Of a DNA stretch of 62,105 bases, positions 20,554 through 29,817 are shown one piece after another (position 1 is the first letter of the stretch; each line of letters opens with the position of its first letter). The position numbers and the translations under genes were made by a program. The stretch is taken from contig PMSW01000041.1 in the NCBI GenBank assembly GCA_003168215.1, forward strand, positions 1 through 62,105, given 5' to 3'. The notes beneath the pieces are model-generated. The model searched no databases and was not told the DNA's origin. It worked only from the letters and a program-made list of their open reading frames with translations. Origin of the DNA: Actinomycetota bacterium (lineage in GTDB: Bacteria; Actinomycetota; Actinomycetes; Streptosporangiales; Streptosporangiaceae).

Positions 20554-21051
20554 TCAGGCGGCCTGTCCTTCGCCGCCGCTGGCTCCGGGCGGAGACGGCC
20601 GATCGATGTGCGGCCGGTAGTCCGGCAGCTTCTGCTGGTACCGCTGGCTGATGAGCGGGGAGGAAATGACGAAGTCGGCGGTGGCGCGGTTGCAGGCCAC
20701 CGGGATGTTCCAGACCACGGCGACGCGCAGCAGCGCCTTCACGTCCGGGTCGTGCGGCTGCGGCTCAAGTGGATCCCAGAAGAAGATGAGCAGGTCGATC
20801 TCCCCCTCGGCGATCCGGGCGCCGATCTGCTGGTCGCCGCCGAGTGGCCCGCTCTGGACGCAGGTCACGCTCAGGCCGAGCTCGTCGCCGAGCAGCCGGC
20901 CGGTGGTGCCGGTCGCGAAGAGATGGTGCGCGGTCAGCAGGCTCCGGTTGAACCGCGCCCACTCGCGTAGGTCCTGCTTCTTGTGGTCGTGCGCGATCAG
21001 GGCAATCCGGCGGCGGGTCGTTTCCTGCGTGTCGGTGCTCTTGGTGATCAT
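20554..21051 (-). CDS. mgsA: Methylglyoxal synthase
   Basis: A 165-residue enzyme converting dihydroxyacetone phosphate to methylglyoxal and phosphate. Motifs: [13 protein letters not shown] (catalytic His), HLFATGTTG (phosphate loop), [14 protein letters not shown] (catalytic Asp), [20 protein letters not shown] and [14 protein letters not shown]. The C-terminal 25 residues are a family-poor Pro/Gly tail. ATG 21051 gives MITKST...[10 protein letters not shown]; upstream in-frame codons are not needed. It bypasses lower glycolysis when triose phosphate builds up, which is relevant in a cell running the CBB cycle. It is divergent from the FAD oxidoreductase. Confidence 0.92.
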   Translation of the reverse strand: MITKSTDTQETTRRRIALIAHDHKKQDLREWARFNRSLLTAHHLFATGTTGRLLGDELGLSVTCVQSGPLGGDQQIGARIAEGEIDLLIFFWDPLEPQPHDPDVKALLRVAVVWNIPVACNRATADFVISSPLISQRYQQKLPDYRPHIDRPSPPGASGGEGQAA

Positions 21052-21287
21052 GCTTCTCAGTGTGTCCGGGCGAGATGAAGCAGATGGTAACTCGGCGTTA
21101 CGGCGACGTTTCATTCTGGTCATCACCCGGGTCGCCCTGCGGCGGCCGGAGCACGCCGCGGATCGCGATCCGCGGCGCAGTCCCCTACCATCAGCTCACC
21201 GAGATCGCCGCTCCGCTGGCCGCGGGCGAGCCAGCTTGCCCGCCCCGACTCCGGACGCAGGCCGGGCGGATCACCGAGGATGGGGTC

Positions 21288-22433
21288 ATGACCGTAAGCA
21301 GCGCTATCTGGCGGGATCAGCTCACCGATACCGAACGCGCCACGCTGGGCCGGGGAGACGGGGTCATTGCCGACCCGCGGCCTGATGTTCTCGTTGTCGG
21401 CGGCGGGATTCTTGGCGTTGCGACCGCGGCTGCCTGCCATCAGGCGGGCCTGGGCTCGGTGCTGCTGATCGAGACGGGCCGTCTCGGCGCGGGCGCCACT
21501 GGCGGCGCGACCGGGCTGCTGATCCCCGAGCCGCACCAGTGGAGTGATCCTGAGCCGTTCGTGGACCTGGAACGGGCCAGCCTGGAGCGCTGGCGGGACC
21601 TTGAGGAGGCGGTTCCCGGCGGCGTCGGCCTGATCGAGCTCGACTGGATTGGCCTGGCCCCGCACCCGGGAGGATTCGCCGCACATCAGCCGCCCGCCGT
21701 CGAGTGGCTAAGTCCCGGCCAGGTCGAGCACTTCATCCCCGGTCTGGCGCGGTCGATGGAGGGAGCGCTCATCCGCCGGCAGGCCAGGCTGAACCCGCTG
21801 CGGGCGGTTGCCCGGCTGGCCGCCGGGCTGCCCGCGGTGGCGACCGGCGTGGCGGCCACCGCAGTGACTGTCCGGGGCGACCGGGTAACGTCCGTTGCGA
21901 CGTCGGCCGGGGACATCCAGCCGGGGGCCGTGGTATTCGCCACCGGCCAGCCGCCCGTGCTCGATGGCCTGCCGCTCCGCCTGCCGTCCGTCCGGGTCAA
22001 GGGGCACCTCCTCGTCACCGAGCCCGCGCCCGTCAGGCTGCCCGGCATCGTGGCGCCGATCGCCACTCAGATCGAGGACGGGCGGCTGCTTGCAGGCGGG
22101 ACCTTCGATGTCGGTGACGAGAGCCCGGCGGTGCAGCCGGAGGTCATCGAGTCGATCATGGCGGGGCTCGCCGCGACGCTTCCGGCGCTACGCGGCCTGG
22201 GGATCGCCTACCAGTGGTGCTGCTTCCGGCCCCGCCATCCCGACCGGCGGCCGGTGATCGACCGGGTTCCCGGGCTGGAAAATGCCTGGCTCACCTCGGG
22301 TCATTTCCGGACCGGGATCCTGAACGCCCCGATGACCGCGGCCGTCCTCGCCCGCTGGATCGGCGGCGGCGGCCCGCCGGTCGAGCCGGCGACCTGGTCC
22401 GCGTCCCGGTTCGAGAGCCGGGCCGGCCGCTAG
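21288..22433 (+). CDS. FAD-dependent oxidoreductase (DAO family, glycine/D-amino acid oxidase-like)
   Basis: A 381-residue flavoprotein with the Rossmann motif DVLVVGGGILGVATAAACHQAG (about residue 30), LLIETGRLGAGATGGATGLL (the DAO-family GGAT after the Rossmann acid) and the C-terminal FAD site GLENAWLTSGHFRTGILNAPMTAAVLA. Such enzymes oxidise amines or amino acids (glycine, sarcosine, D-amino acids); the substrate is not evident. ATG 21288 is used, with GAGG ten bases upstream; the longer frame adds an unrelated stretch. Three copies of an 18-bp sequence containing the stop codon lie at its 3' end. Confidence 0.85.
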   Translation: MTVSSAIWRDQLTDTERATLGRGDGVIADPRPDVLVVGGGILGVATAAACHQAGLGSVLLIETGRLGAGATGGATGLLIPEPHQWSDPEPFVDLERASLERWRDLEEAVPGGVGLIELDWIGLAPHPGGFAAHQPPAVEWLSPGQVEHFIPGLARSMEGALIRRQARLNPLRAVARLAAGLPAVATGVAATAVTVRGDRVTSVATSAGDIQPGAVVFATGQPPVLDGLPLRLPSVRVKGHLLVTEPAPVRLPGIVAPIATQIEDGRLLAGGTFDVGDESPAVQPEVIESIMAGLAATLPALRGLGIAYQWCCFRPRHPDRRPVIDRVPGLENAWLTSGHFRTGILNAPMTAAVLARWIGGGGPPVEPATWSASRFESRAGR

Positions 22434-22491
22434 CCCAGCAGCCCCCCTGCCGCTAGCCCAGCAGCCACCTTCGGCCGCTAGCCCAGCAGCC
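22426..22491. repeat. Three copies of an 18-bp repeat that includes the stop codon
   Basis: The sequence GCCGCTAGCCCAGCAGCC occurs at 22426-22443, 22449-22466 and 22474-22491. The first copy contains the TAG stop of the upstream oxidoreductase, so the gene end has been duplicated twice. Confidence 0.85.
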
Positions 22492-22497
22492 ACCATG

Positions 22498-22553
22498 GTG
22501 GTGAATCCGGGGATCGCTCGCCTTCGAAGGTGAGCGATCCCCGGATTCACCAC
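22498..22553. repeat. 56-bp near-perfect palindrome between convergent genes
   Basis: Arms 22498-22525 and 22526-22553 match at 27 of 28 positions, the exception being a G-T pair in the inner part. The centre is TTCGAA. As RNA it forms a very long hairpin from either strand. It lies between the convergent oxidoreductase and selB genes, so a bidirectional transcription block is a plausible role, though no T-tract follows. Confidence 0.85.
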
Positions 22554-22559
22554 GTTGGC

Positions 22560-22625
22560 GCGGAGCACTCGCGGAGCACTGGCGGGGCACTGGCGGGGCA
22601 CTGGCGGGGCACTCGCGGAGCATTG
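22560..22625. repeat. Minisatellite: six 11-bp units
   Basis: Six head-to-tail copies of GCGGAGCACTC/GCGGGGCACTG. The unit is one DNA helical turn long. The array ends 27 bases before the selB stop codon. Confidence 0.85.
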
Positions 22626-22651
22626 GTGGGGGTGGTAGGGCTGGTGGGGGG

Positions 22652-24580
22652 CTACTGGCCGGTGCCGGGGCGGAGGCGGCGGCGGTCGTCGGGCAGCCGC
22701 TCGGTGGCGCCGGAGGCATCGAGGTACTCAAGCAGCGGGATCGCTACCCGTCTGGTCGTGCCCAGCGCCTGCCGTGCCTGCGCCGTAGTGAACGGCTGCG
22801 GCAGCCGGGCGAGAACGCGGGCAGCCAGCGCCGCGGCGTCCGGGCCAAGCACGATCTGGTCGCTGACCCGCAGCAGCAGCCCGGCCCGCTGTGCCGCGGC
22901 GATCGCCCGGGCGCCGAGACCGAGCTCACGGAGCCGGTCAGCCTCCGGGGCCAGGAACGGCGCGGCGCTCAGGTCGGCGCGCACCGCCCGCACCGCCGCC
23001 GCTACCGGTGCCGGCAGGCCGGAGCCGGGCGGCCCCGCAGCGTGCCCCGCGACTTTGATCATGCCGTCGCTGAGCACGAGCGGCGGCCGGGCGAGCGCCT
23101 CGACCAGGCGTCGGTCAGGCACGCCGATCGTGGCCCTGGCCGCCTCGGCCGGCATTCCTGGTGCCAGCGGATCGGCTGCGGCATGAGCGGAGACGGCCTC
23201 GGCGAGGCGCCGCTTCAGGCTGAGCCAGTGGACCGGATCGGCGAGCCACTCGCCGGCGACGGGGGCGGGCTGGTCGTGCACGCCCATCGCGTGCAGGTCG
23301 GCGGCCCGCAGCAGGCCGTGCCGCTGGAGCAGGTCAGCGGCGGCTGGCCGCTCCGGCCAGGTACCGAGCTGCGCTGCCGCCGCGGCAGCAGCGCCGCGGC
23401 CGCCCAGCGGCGGCGGCGCCACGTCAAGGATGGTCGCGCCCACGACCGACGGATGCCCGTCCGCCCGCGAGGCGGCGCCGGGGTCGCGCAGCAGGACGCG
23501 ATCGCCCACGTGCAGCGGCAGCGGCTCGCGCAGCGTGAGCCTGGCGATCACGTCGCCGAGGACGCGCACCCTGGCCAGCATCCTGGCCGACCCGATGTGC
23601 AGCATCAGTTCCCGCGGCAGCCGCGGCGCCTGGCCGCGGACGGCGGGCCGGACAGGGCCGGACAGCCGGGCGTCGACCACATCGGTCAGTGTCCAGCGGC
23701 CGCCCTCCACCAGCGCCATCCCCCGGGCAACCCCGTATCGGCCGGCGCCGCTCCGGCTGGCATTGCCCCGGCTGGCTTGGGCCGGGCTGGCATGGGCCGG
23801 GCTGGCATGGGCCGGGCTGGCACCGGTCCGGCTGGTGCTAACCGGGCCAGCGCCGCGCAGGTTGAGCGCGACCCTGGCAACCCCGCTGGCGTGGGCCACG
23901 GGCATGCCGAGCGACTGGATCCCGCGGACCCGGACCGGCCGCATCGAGGGGGCCAGCCGCAGCTCCTGGCCGGCCTGGACAGTGCCGGACGGCAATGTGC
24001 CCGTGATCACCGTTCCGCTGCCGGTGATGCTGAACGCGCGGTCGACCCAGAGCCGCACGGCCGCATCAGGATCGGGCCTGGGCAGCGCACCGGCCATCCT
24101 GGTCAGCCCGGCGAGCAGTTGCGGCAGCCCTTCGCCGGTGACCGCGCTGACGGCGACCGGCTCCACCGTGCCCAGGCTGGTCGCGGCGATCTCGGCGGCG
24201 GCCTGTGCGAGCGCCGGGCCGGGGTCGGCAAGATCGCAGCGGGTGACGGCAAGCAGGCCGTGCCGGATGCCCAGGGCGTCGAGCACGGCGAGATGCTCGG
24301 CCGACTGCGGCATCCAGCCCTCGTCCGCCGCCACAACGAAGAGCACGCCGGGGACCGGGCCGACGCCGGCCAGCATGTTCGGCACGAAGCGCTCGTGCCC
24401 GGGCACGTCGACGAACGCCAGCCGTTCCCCGGATGGCAGGGTCAGCCAGGCGAAGCCCAGGTCGATGGTCATGCCGCGCCTGCGCTCTTCCGCCCAGCGG
24501 TCGGGTTCCATCCCGGTGAGCGCCCTGACCAGCGCCGATTTGCCGTGGTCCACGTGCCCGGCGGTGGCGATGACCTGCAC
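22652..24580 (-). CDS. selB: Selenocysteine-specific elongation factor SelB
   Basis: A 642-residue GTPase that carries Sec-tRNA to UGA codons marked by a SECIS. The EF-Tu-like G domain shows IATAGHVDHGKSALVRALTG, RRRGMTIDLGFAWL (switch I), FVDVPGHERFVPNMLAG (switch II) and VTRCDLA. Domains II/III follow, then a C-terminal array of winged-helix domains that bind the SECIS hairpin. An insertion in domain III carries a 5-residue repeat (SPAHASPAHASPAQAS) encoded by a 15-bp DNA repeat at about 23760-23830. The start is GTG, six bases after the selA stop. It decodes the UGA of the formate dehydrogenase gene in this window. Confidence 0.95.
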   Translation of the reverse strand: MQVIATAGHVDHGKSALVRALTGMEPDRWAEERRRGMTIDLGFAWLTLPSGERLAFVDVPGHERFVPNMLAGVGPVPGVLFVVAADEGWMPQSAEHLAVLDALGIRHGLLAVTRCDLADPGPALAQAAAEIAATSLGTVEPVAVSAVTGEGLPQLLAGLTRMAGALPRPDPDAAVRLWVDRAFSITGSGTVITGTLPSGTVQAGQELRLAPSMRPVRVRGIQSLGMPVAHASGVARVALNLRGAGPVSTSRTGASPAHASPAHASPAQASRGNASRSGAGRYGVARGMALVEGGRWTLTDVVDARLSGPVRPAVRGQAPRLPRELMLHIGSARMLARVRVLGDVIARLTLREPLPLHVGDRVLLRDPGAASRADGHPSVVGATILDVAPPPLGGRGAAAAAAAQLGTWPERPAAADLLQRHGLLRAADLHAMGVHDQPAPVAGEWLADPVHWLSLKRRLAEAVSAHAAADPLAPGMPAEAARATIGVPDRRLVEALARPPLVLSDGMIKVAGHAAGPPGSGLPAPVAAAVRAVRADLSAAPFLAPEADRLRELGLGARAIAAAQRAGLLLRVSDQIVLGPDAAALAARVLARLPQPFTTAQARQALGTTRRVAIPLLEYLDASGATERLPDDRRRLRPGTGQ

Positions 24581-24586
24581 GGCCCG

Positions 24587-25909
24587 CTACCCGGCCGCGG
24601 CGATGACCGCGCCGGTCAGCGGCTCGTCATCGGCGGCCGCCACGCCGCGCAGGTCGAGCAGCAGCCGCCCGTCGGCCATCCGGCCGACCACTGCCGCCGC
24701 CCTGCCGTTGCGCACCGCCGCACCTGCCCGCAGCCGCGGCGCCAGCCCGGCGGGCAGGCTGACCGCCGCGCTCGGCAGCACGACTCCGGGTCCGCCACCA
24801 GCGCCGACAGCTGCCTCGCTCGGCACCGCACGGGAGTCGATGCCGGCTGAGACCAGCGCCGCTGATATCCGTTCTGCCCGTATGGTGAGCGTTGCCTGCC
24901 GGGCGTCCAGCGCTTCAGCGACGGGTGCCGGCGGCCCGGCGAGGGTCGCCTCCAGCGCCGCGATCGTCAGCTTGTCCACTCGCAGCGCCCGCGCCAGGGG
25001 GTGCCTGGCCAGCCGCCTGACCAGCTCGGCGCGGCCGAGCAGCAGGCCGGCCTGCGGGCCGCCGAGCAGCTTGTCGCCGCTGGCAGTGACCAGGTCGGCC
25101 CCGGCCAGCAGCCAGGATTCGGCATCGGGCTCGTCCGGCAGCAGCGGGTGCGCGGCGAGCAGCCCGGAGCCGATGTCGCCGACGACGGGCACGCCGAGCC
25201 CGGTCAGCTCGGCGATGCCGGGCCGGGCCGTGAACCCCTCGATCCGGTAGTTGGACGGGTGCACCTTGAGCACGAACCCGGTGTCCGGCCCGACTGCGGC
25301 CGCGTAGTCGGCCGCAGTCGTCCGGTTGGTCGTGCCTACCTCGCGGATCCTGGCACCGGTCGACTCGATCAGGTCCGGCAGGCGGAAGCCGTCACCGATC
25401 TCGATCATCTCGCCGCGGCTGATCACGATTTCGCGCCCGGCCGCCAGCACGGTCGCGGCCAGCACCAGCGCCGCCGCGTTGTTGTTGACCACAGCCGCGG
25501 CCCCGGCCGCGGGAACGGCCCTGGCCAGCGCCTCAAGCGCGCCCCTGCCGCGGCGCCCCCTGGCGCCCGCGGCCAGGTCGAACTCCAGGTCGGTGCAGCC
25601 GGCGGCGGCCAGCACCGCGTCCCTGGCCGCGGCGGACAGCGGTGCCCGGCCGAGGTTGGTGTGCAGCAGCACGCCGGTGGCATTGATGACGGGGGTCAGC
25701 GTGGCGGCCCGGGCCGGCAGCGCGGTCACCGCCGCGTCAGCCACCGCCGCGGCGGCGATGCTGCCGGAGCGGGCCTGCTCCTGCGCCTGCCTGACGGCGG
25801 CCAGCACCAGCGCGCGGCCGAGCCGCTGCTGCGCGGCGGCGAGTCGCGGATCCGCGAGCACCGCATCGGTGCGCGGCACGAGCCGGCGGGCATCCACGAG
25901 GGCGACCAT
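24587..25909 (-). CDS. selA: L-seryl-tRNA(Sec) selenium transferase SelA
   Basis: A 440-residue PLP enzyme converting Ser-tRNA(Sec) to Sec-tRNA(Sec) with selenophosphate. It has the SelA blocks LTPVINATGVLLHTNLGRAPLS, VNNNAAALVL, ISRGEMIEIGDGFRLPDL, EVGTTNRT, VVGDIGSGL and the PLP lysine in SGDKLLGGPQAG (about Lys280). ATG 25909 gives MVALVDARRLVPRTDAVLADPRL, comparable to the SelA N-terminus; a frame extending to 25978 adds a basic stretch and is less likely. It forms an operon with selB. selD and the tRNA-Sec gene are not in the window. Confidence 0.95.
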   Translation of the reverse strand: MVALVDARRLVPRTDAVLADPRLAAAQQRLGRALVLAAVRQAQEQARSGSIAAAAVADAAVTALPARAATLTPVINATGVLLHTNLGRAPLSAAARDAVLAAAGCTDLEFDLAAGARGRRGRGALEALARAVPAAGAAAVVNNNAAALVLAATVLAAGREIVISRGEMIEIGDGFRLPDLIESTGARIREVGTTNRTTAADYAAAVGPDTGFVLKVHPSNYRIEGFTARPGIAELTGLGVPVVGDIGSGLLAAHPLLPDEPDAESWLLAGADLVTASGDKLLGGPQAGLLLGRAELVRRLARHPLARALRVDKLTIAALEATLAGPPAPVAEALDARQATLTIRAERISAALVSAGIDSRAVPSEAAVGAGGGPGVVLPSAAVSLPAGLAPRLRAGAAVRNGRAAAVVGRMADGRLLLDLRGVAAADDEPLTGAVIAAAG

Positions 25910-26046
25910 ACCCGCGCGGGCACCAGCGCGGCGAGGGCCGGTCCATTCCTGGGGCTGCCGTTTGACTGCGCTCTGCATAGTGTGGCGCCCGCGGGGTACC
26001 CGTCCTGTGCCAGTCTTAACCCTCCACTAACGAAGGATGTGAGGTC

Positions 26047-26853
26047 GTGACTGGGACAACGCGGATTCCGCGGACCCGCGGCGCGCTGAGCGGGCTGCTG
26101 CTGATCCTGCTGGGCGCCTGGGGTGCCCTGATTCCCTTCGTCGGCCCGTACTTTCACTATGCCTATACGCCGGACAAGGCCTGGGCGTACACGACGGGCA
26201 GGCTGTGGCTGGAGATCCTGCCCGGCGTCGCGGCGGTGCTCGGCGGGTTCATTGTCATGACGAGCGCGCGACGGCCGCTGGCGCTGCTCGGGGCGTTCGT
26301 GGCGGCGCTCGGCGGTGCCTGGTTCGTGACCGGCAACCTGGTGAGCTCGCTCTGGAACCACGGCCTGCCCGAGGCCGGGATCCCGGTCGGCTCCAACATC
26401 ACCCGGCTGGCGATTGAGGAACTCGGCTTCTTCACTGGCCTGGGCGTGATCATCGTCTTCTTCGCGGCCCTGGCCCTCGGCCGGTTCGCGGTGGTCGGGG
26501 TCAAGGACGCGGCGCTGGCTGACCGGGCCAGCGGCCAGGCAGCGGTCGGCGGCTTCGTCGGCGAGCAGCCTGTTCCCGCATCGCCGGCCTCGCCGTCATC
26601 CGCCGGCGATTCGTTCCCGCCTCAGGATGAGAGCCTCCAGCCGGCCGGCACCGCCTTTCCGGCCGGGCAGGGGCAGTCCCCGGCGGTCACCACCGGCCAG
26701 GCCCCGGCTGCGGAGAGCCGGTTCCCGGCGGAGCGTGATCCGTTCACCCCGGCGGAGCGTGATCCGTTCACCCCGGCATCCGGGTCATCCCCGTCGGCGT
26801 CCGGGCAGTTCCCGCCCGCGCCGTCCGGCGGCACCACCGGCAGCGGGGAATAG
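26047..26853 (+). CDS. Four-helix membrane protein with repetitive cytoplasmic tail, function unknown
   Basis: A 268-residue protein of a type I do not recognise beyond being an actinobacterial membrane protein. Residues 1-150 carry about four hydrophobic helices (GALSGLLLILLGAWGALIPFV; LEILPGVAAVLGGFIVM; LALLGAFVAALGGAWFV; LGFFTGLGVIIVFFAALALG) with the extracytoplasmic loop GPYFHYAYTPDKAWAYTTGRLW. The C-terminal 110 residues are low-complexity Pro/Ala/Ser with a perfect 9-residue repeat AERDPFTPA encoded twice around 26730-26780. The start is GTG. It is divergent from selA (137 bases). Confidence 0.7.
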   Translation: MTGTTRIPRTRGALSGLLLILLGAWGALIPFVGPYFHYAYTPDKAWAYTTGRLWLEILPGVAAVLGGFIVMTSARRPLALLGAFVAALGGAWFVTGNLVSSLWNHGLPEAGIPVGSNITRLAIEELGFFTGLGVIIVFFAALALGRFAVVGVKDAALADRASGQAAVGGFVGEQPVPASPASPSSAGDSFPPQDESLQPAGTAFPAGQGQSPAVTTGQAPAAESRFPAERDPFTPAERDPFTPASGSSPSASGQFPPAPSGGTTGSGE

Positions 26854-26879
26854 CGGCGTGGCTGGCTGGGCGCGGCCGG

Positions 26880-28730
26880 TCAGCGTACATACAGAGCGTC
26901 GATGACGTCGGCGTACTTGGCATGAACGACGCGGCGCTTGAGTTTCAGGGTGGGCGTCAGCTCTTCACTTTCCGCGGTCCATTCCACCGGCAGCAGCCGC
27001 CATGCTTTTACCTGCTGCACGCGGGCAAGCCGGGTATTTGCCGCCGCGACGGCTTCCCCGACGGCGGCGAGGACCGCCGGGTCGTCGGCCAGCGCGGCCA
27101 TAGCCCCCGCGTCGATCCCGTGCGCCCTGGCCCAGGCGGGCGCGACGTCACCGTCCAGGGTGAGCAGCGCCACCACGTACGGGCGCTGGTCACCGAACGC
27201 AAGCGCCTGGCCCACCAGCGGGTGCGAGACGAGCAGGTTCTCGATCGCGGCCGGGGAGATGTTCTCGCCGCCGGAAGTGATGATCAGTTCCTTCTTGCGA
27301 TCCACCACGGACAGGAACCCGTCGCCGTCCAGTGACCCGATGTCGCCGGTGTGCAGCCAGCCGTCGGAGTCGATCAGGTCAGCCGTCATTTCCGGCAGGT
27401 TGAGATAGCCGGGCGAGTTGAGCGGGCCGCGCACCAGGATCTCGCCGTCATCGGCGACCCTGACCTCCATGCCGGGTACCGCCTGCCCGACCGTGCCCAG
27501 CTTGAAAGCGTCCGGGGTGTTAGTGGTGAACGCGCCCGTCGTCTCCGTCATCCCGTACACGTCCAGGATCCGCATGCCGAGCCCGGCGAAGAAGTCACCG
27601 ACGTCGGGCGGCAGCGGCGCCGCCGCGCTGACCACGACCTCGGCATCGCCCAGCCCGAGCAGCGAGCGGATCGGCCGCAGCACGGTTTCCTCCGCCGCGC
27701 CGAACTCGGCGGCCAGCCCGTCCGGGGTGCGGCGGCCGTACTGGCAGCTCTGCACGTACCGCAGGCCGGTATCCATGGCCGCCGCCACGGCGGCGCGCCT
27801 GCCCTCGTCCTGCTCGGCGGTGAGCAGGGCCTGGAGGCCGGCCTGGATCTTCTCCCATACCCTGGGCACGCCGAAGAACGCCGTCGGCTTCACCTCGCCG
27901 ATGCAGGCGACGAGCTCGGTTGCCGGGTTGTGGCAGAAGTAGGTATGCCCTGCGTTATAGACCGCCAGGTAGAGGGTGAACATCCGCTCGGCGATGTGCG
28001 CGAGCGGCAGGTAGGACACCCACCGGACATGCGGCCGGGAGCTGCCGGACTCGGTGGCGGTGACGAGCTCGTACAGGATGCTGGCATGGGTGATGACCAC
28101 GCCCTTGGGGGTGCCGGTCGTGCCCGATGTATAGAGCAGGGTTGCCGGGTCGGCCGGGCGGACGCCCGCGACCCGGCCGGCCACCTCGTCCGGCGCGGCG
28201 GCCAGCCGCGCGGCCCCCATCGCGGCGAAGTCCTGCCAGCTCAGGTAGAGATCCCCGGCCGGGCACGCGGCCGCATCCCGCACGATGACCCTCTTCAGCC
28301 CGGGCAGCCCGGCCAGCACCGGCTGCCACCTGGCCAGCTCGCCCGCGCCGTCAAGCACGACGATTCGCGCGTCGCAGTCGGCCGCCACGTAGCGGATCTG
28401 GTCGGCCGCGAGCGTGGCGTAGACGGTCACCGGCACTCCCCCGGCGTGCATGGCGCCAAGGTCGGCAAGCACGTGCTCAACCCTGTTCGCCATCATCAGC
28501 GCGACCCGCTCGCCGGGCTGCAGCCCGAGGGCAGCGAACCCGGCCGCCAGCTGCAGTGCCTGCTCCCGGGTCTGCCGCCAGGTGATCGTCTGCCACGGGC
28601 CGCCGTCCCGGTCGGAGTACGCGGGCCGGTCGCCGAAGGCGTCCGCCGTGGCGAGCAGCTGGTCGCAGAGCGTCCGGCCCTCAGCGGCCTTCTCCAGCGC
28701 CGCCCGCTGCCGCAGGACCTCATCTGTCAC
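26880..28730 (-). CDS. Long-chain acyl-CoA synthetase (FadD15-like)
   Basis: A 616-residue AMP-forming ligase of the ANL superfamily. Motifs: [18 protein letters not shown] (P-loop, about residue 198), the A5 motif [36 protein letters not shown] (A7-A8) and the C-terminal [12 protein letters not shown] with the adenylation lysine region. It activates long-chain fatty acids as acyl-CoA in the cytoplasm or at the membrane. The start is GTG. It follows the formate dehydrogenase membrane subunit on the same strand with a 178-base gap and is probably separately transcribed. Confidence 0.9.
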   Translation of the reverse strand: MTDEVLRQRAALEKAAEGRTLCDQLLATADAFGDRPAYSDRDGGPWQTITWRQTREQALQLAAGFAALGLQPGERVALMMANRVEHVLADLGAMHAGGVPVTVYATLAADQIRYVAADCDARIVVLDGAGELARWQPVLAGLPGLKRVIVRDAAACPAGDLYLSWQDFAAMGAARLAAAPDEVAGRVAGVRPADPATLLYTSGTTGTPKGVVITHASILYELVTATESGSSRPHVRWVSYLPLAHIAERMFTLYLAVYNAGHTYFCHNPATELVACIGEVKPTAFFGVPRVWEKIQAGLQALLTAEQDEGRRAAVAAAMDTGLRYVQSCQYGRRTPDGLAAEFGAAEETVLRPIRSLLGLGDAEVVVSAAAPLPPDVGDFFAGLGMRILDVYGMTETTGAFTTNTPDAFKLGTVGQAVPGMEVRVADDGEILVRGPLNSPGYLNLPEMTADLIDSDGWLHTGDIGSLDGDGFLSVVDRKKELIITSGGENISPAAIENLLVSHPLVGQALAFGDQRPYVVALLTLDGDVAPAWARAHGIDAGAMAALADDPAVLAAVGEAVAAANTRLARVQQVKAWRLLPVEWTAESEELTPTLKLKRRVVHAKYADVIDALYVR

Positions 28731-28908
28731 CGTGCACCTCCGCCGGACTCGCCCGCGTCATCAGAATGGAAATACCGCCGTAACGCATGTGACCACGCCA
28801 CCGGCGATGCCGCAAGACGGCGTTGCCCGGACGGGGCATGCCAGCCTGGCTGGCGGGGCGGATGGGACCGGCGGGCAAGGGCTGCTGGGCGCCAGCCGGG
28901 CTGACGGC

Positions 28909-29817
28909 TCAGGCGCCGCCGCGCTGGGCGGCGACGACGTACCTGGGGTCACGGGCCGAGGCAACGCCAGCGCGCAGCACGGCGAACTTGGCGCACACCC
29001 CGCCGGCGGTGAGCAGCGCTGCCGCGGCTCCGGCCGCGATCCGGCTGCGGCGGGCCGCGAGCGTCGCGGCAGCCCCGCCGATCGTGAGGAAACGTGCCGT
29101 CCGCAGCAGGTTGCCGGAGTTGCCCTGGCGGTACGGCTCGCCGGACAGGCCGTGCAGGCGCTCGAGCCCGAAACCGGCCGCGCTCTCCATCACGGCGCCG
29201 GCCAGCGCGAGCCGCCGCGCGGCGTCGAAATCGGTCCGGTCGGCCCGGCACGCGCTGACCGCCAGGCCGCCCGCGCCGGCCGCCGTCATCGCGCCGCCGG
29301 CGAACAGCAGCGGCAGCTCCCGGTAGGCGGTGTGCCAGGCCGGGACCGCGGTGTTGGCGAGCAGCACGCCCGGGTAGGTGGCGAGCAGCGGCCCGGTGAC
29401 GCTGGCCGCGAGGCCCGCCGCCGCGCCGAGCACGGGCAGCTGGCCGGTGACCTCGCTCGCCGCCGCGGCCGAGACGAGGCCGGAGTGCGCCGCGAGAATC
29501 CAGGAACCCATGCTCATCGGCGACGTCGGCTTGGCCACCCGCAGCATGTTCACGAAGCGCTCGGGCCTGCCGAGCTCGGCAGTGAGGAAGCCGGCCCCGC
29601 CGTAGGCGGCCGCCGCGGCGATCAGCCGTCCGGAGCGCGCGAGCGCGGGCCGCCTGGTCGCGGCCGCGGCCGCCGCCAGCACCGCCGCGGCACCGGACAG
29701 CTCGCCGAGGAACAGGTAGGCGGGCAGGTGCGGTTCCTTCCACCGGGTCACCTTGAGAATCGGCCGCCCGTAGTACGACCTGAACTCGGCCTCGGGAACC
29801 TGCCGTTCCTCGCTCAC
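28909..29817 (-). CDS. NrfD-like membrane anchor subunit of formate dehydrogenase
   Basis: A 302-residue integral membrane protein with about eight helices, of the polysulfide-reductase NrfD family. The family box is ELGRPERFVNMLRVAKPTSPMSMGSW, and the N-terminus has YYGRPILKVTRWKEPHLPAYLFLGELSG. NrfD-type subunits take electrons from an Fe-S partner and reduce quinone. The start is a GTG at 29817 overlapping the stop of the Fe-S gene (GTGA); a longer frame is a shadow. Its place directly after fdhA-fdhB makes it the quinone-side subunit of the formate dehydrogenase. It replaces the cytochrome b subunit (FdnI) of the E. coli enzyme. Confidence 0.85.
   Translation of the reverse strand: MSEERQVPEAEFRSYYGRPILKVTRWKEPHLPAYLFLGELSGAAAVLAAAAAATRRPALARSGRLIAAAAAYGGAGFLTAELGRPERFVNMLRVAKPTSPMSMGSWILAAHSGLVSAAAASEVTGQLPVLGAAAGLAASVTGPLLATYPGVLLANTAVPAWHTAYRELPLLFAGGAMTAAGAGGLAVSACRADRTDFDAARRLALAGAVMESAAGFGLERLHGLSGEPYRQGNSGNLLRTARFLTIGGAAATLAARRSRIAAGAAAALLTAGGVCAKFAVLRAGVASARDPRYVVAAQRGGA

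Noticed and set aside
22652-25978. Search for a tRNA-Sec gene near selA/selB
   Set aside because: No 90-100-nt fold with an extended acceptor stem and TCA anticodon was seen in the flanking gaps.
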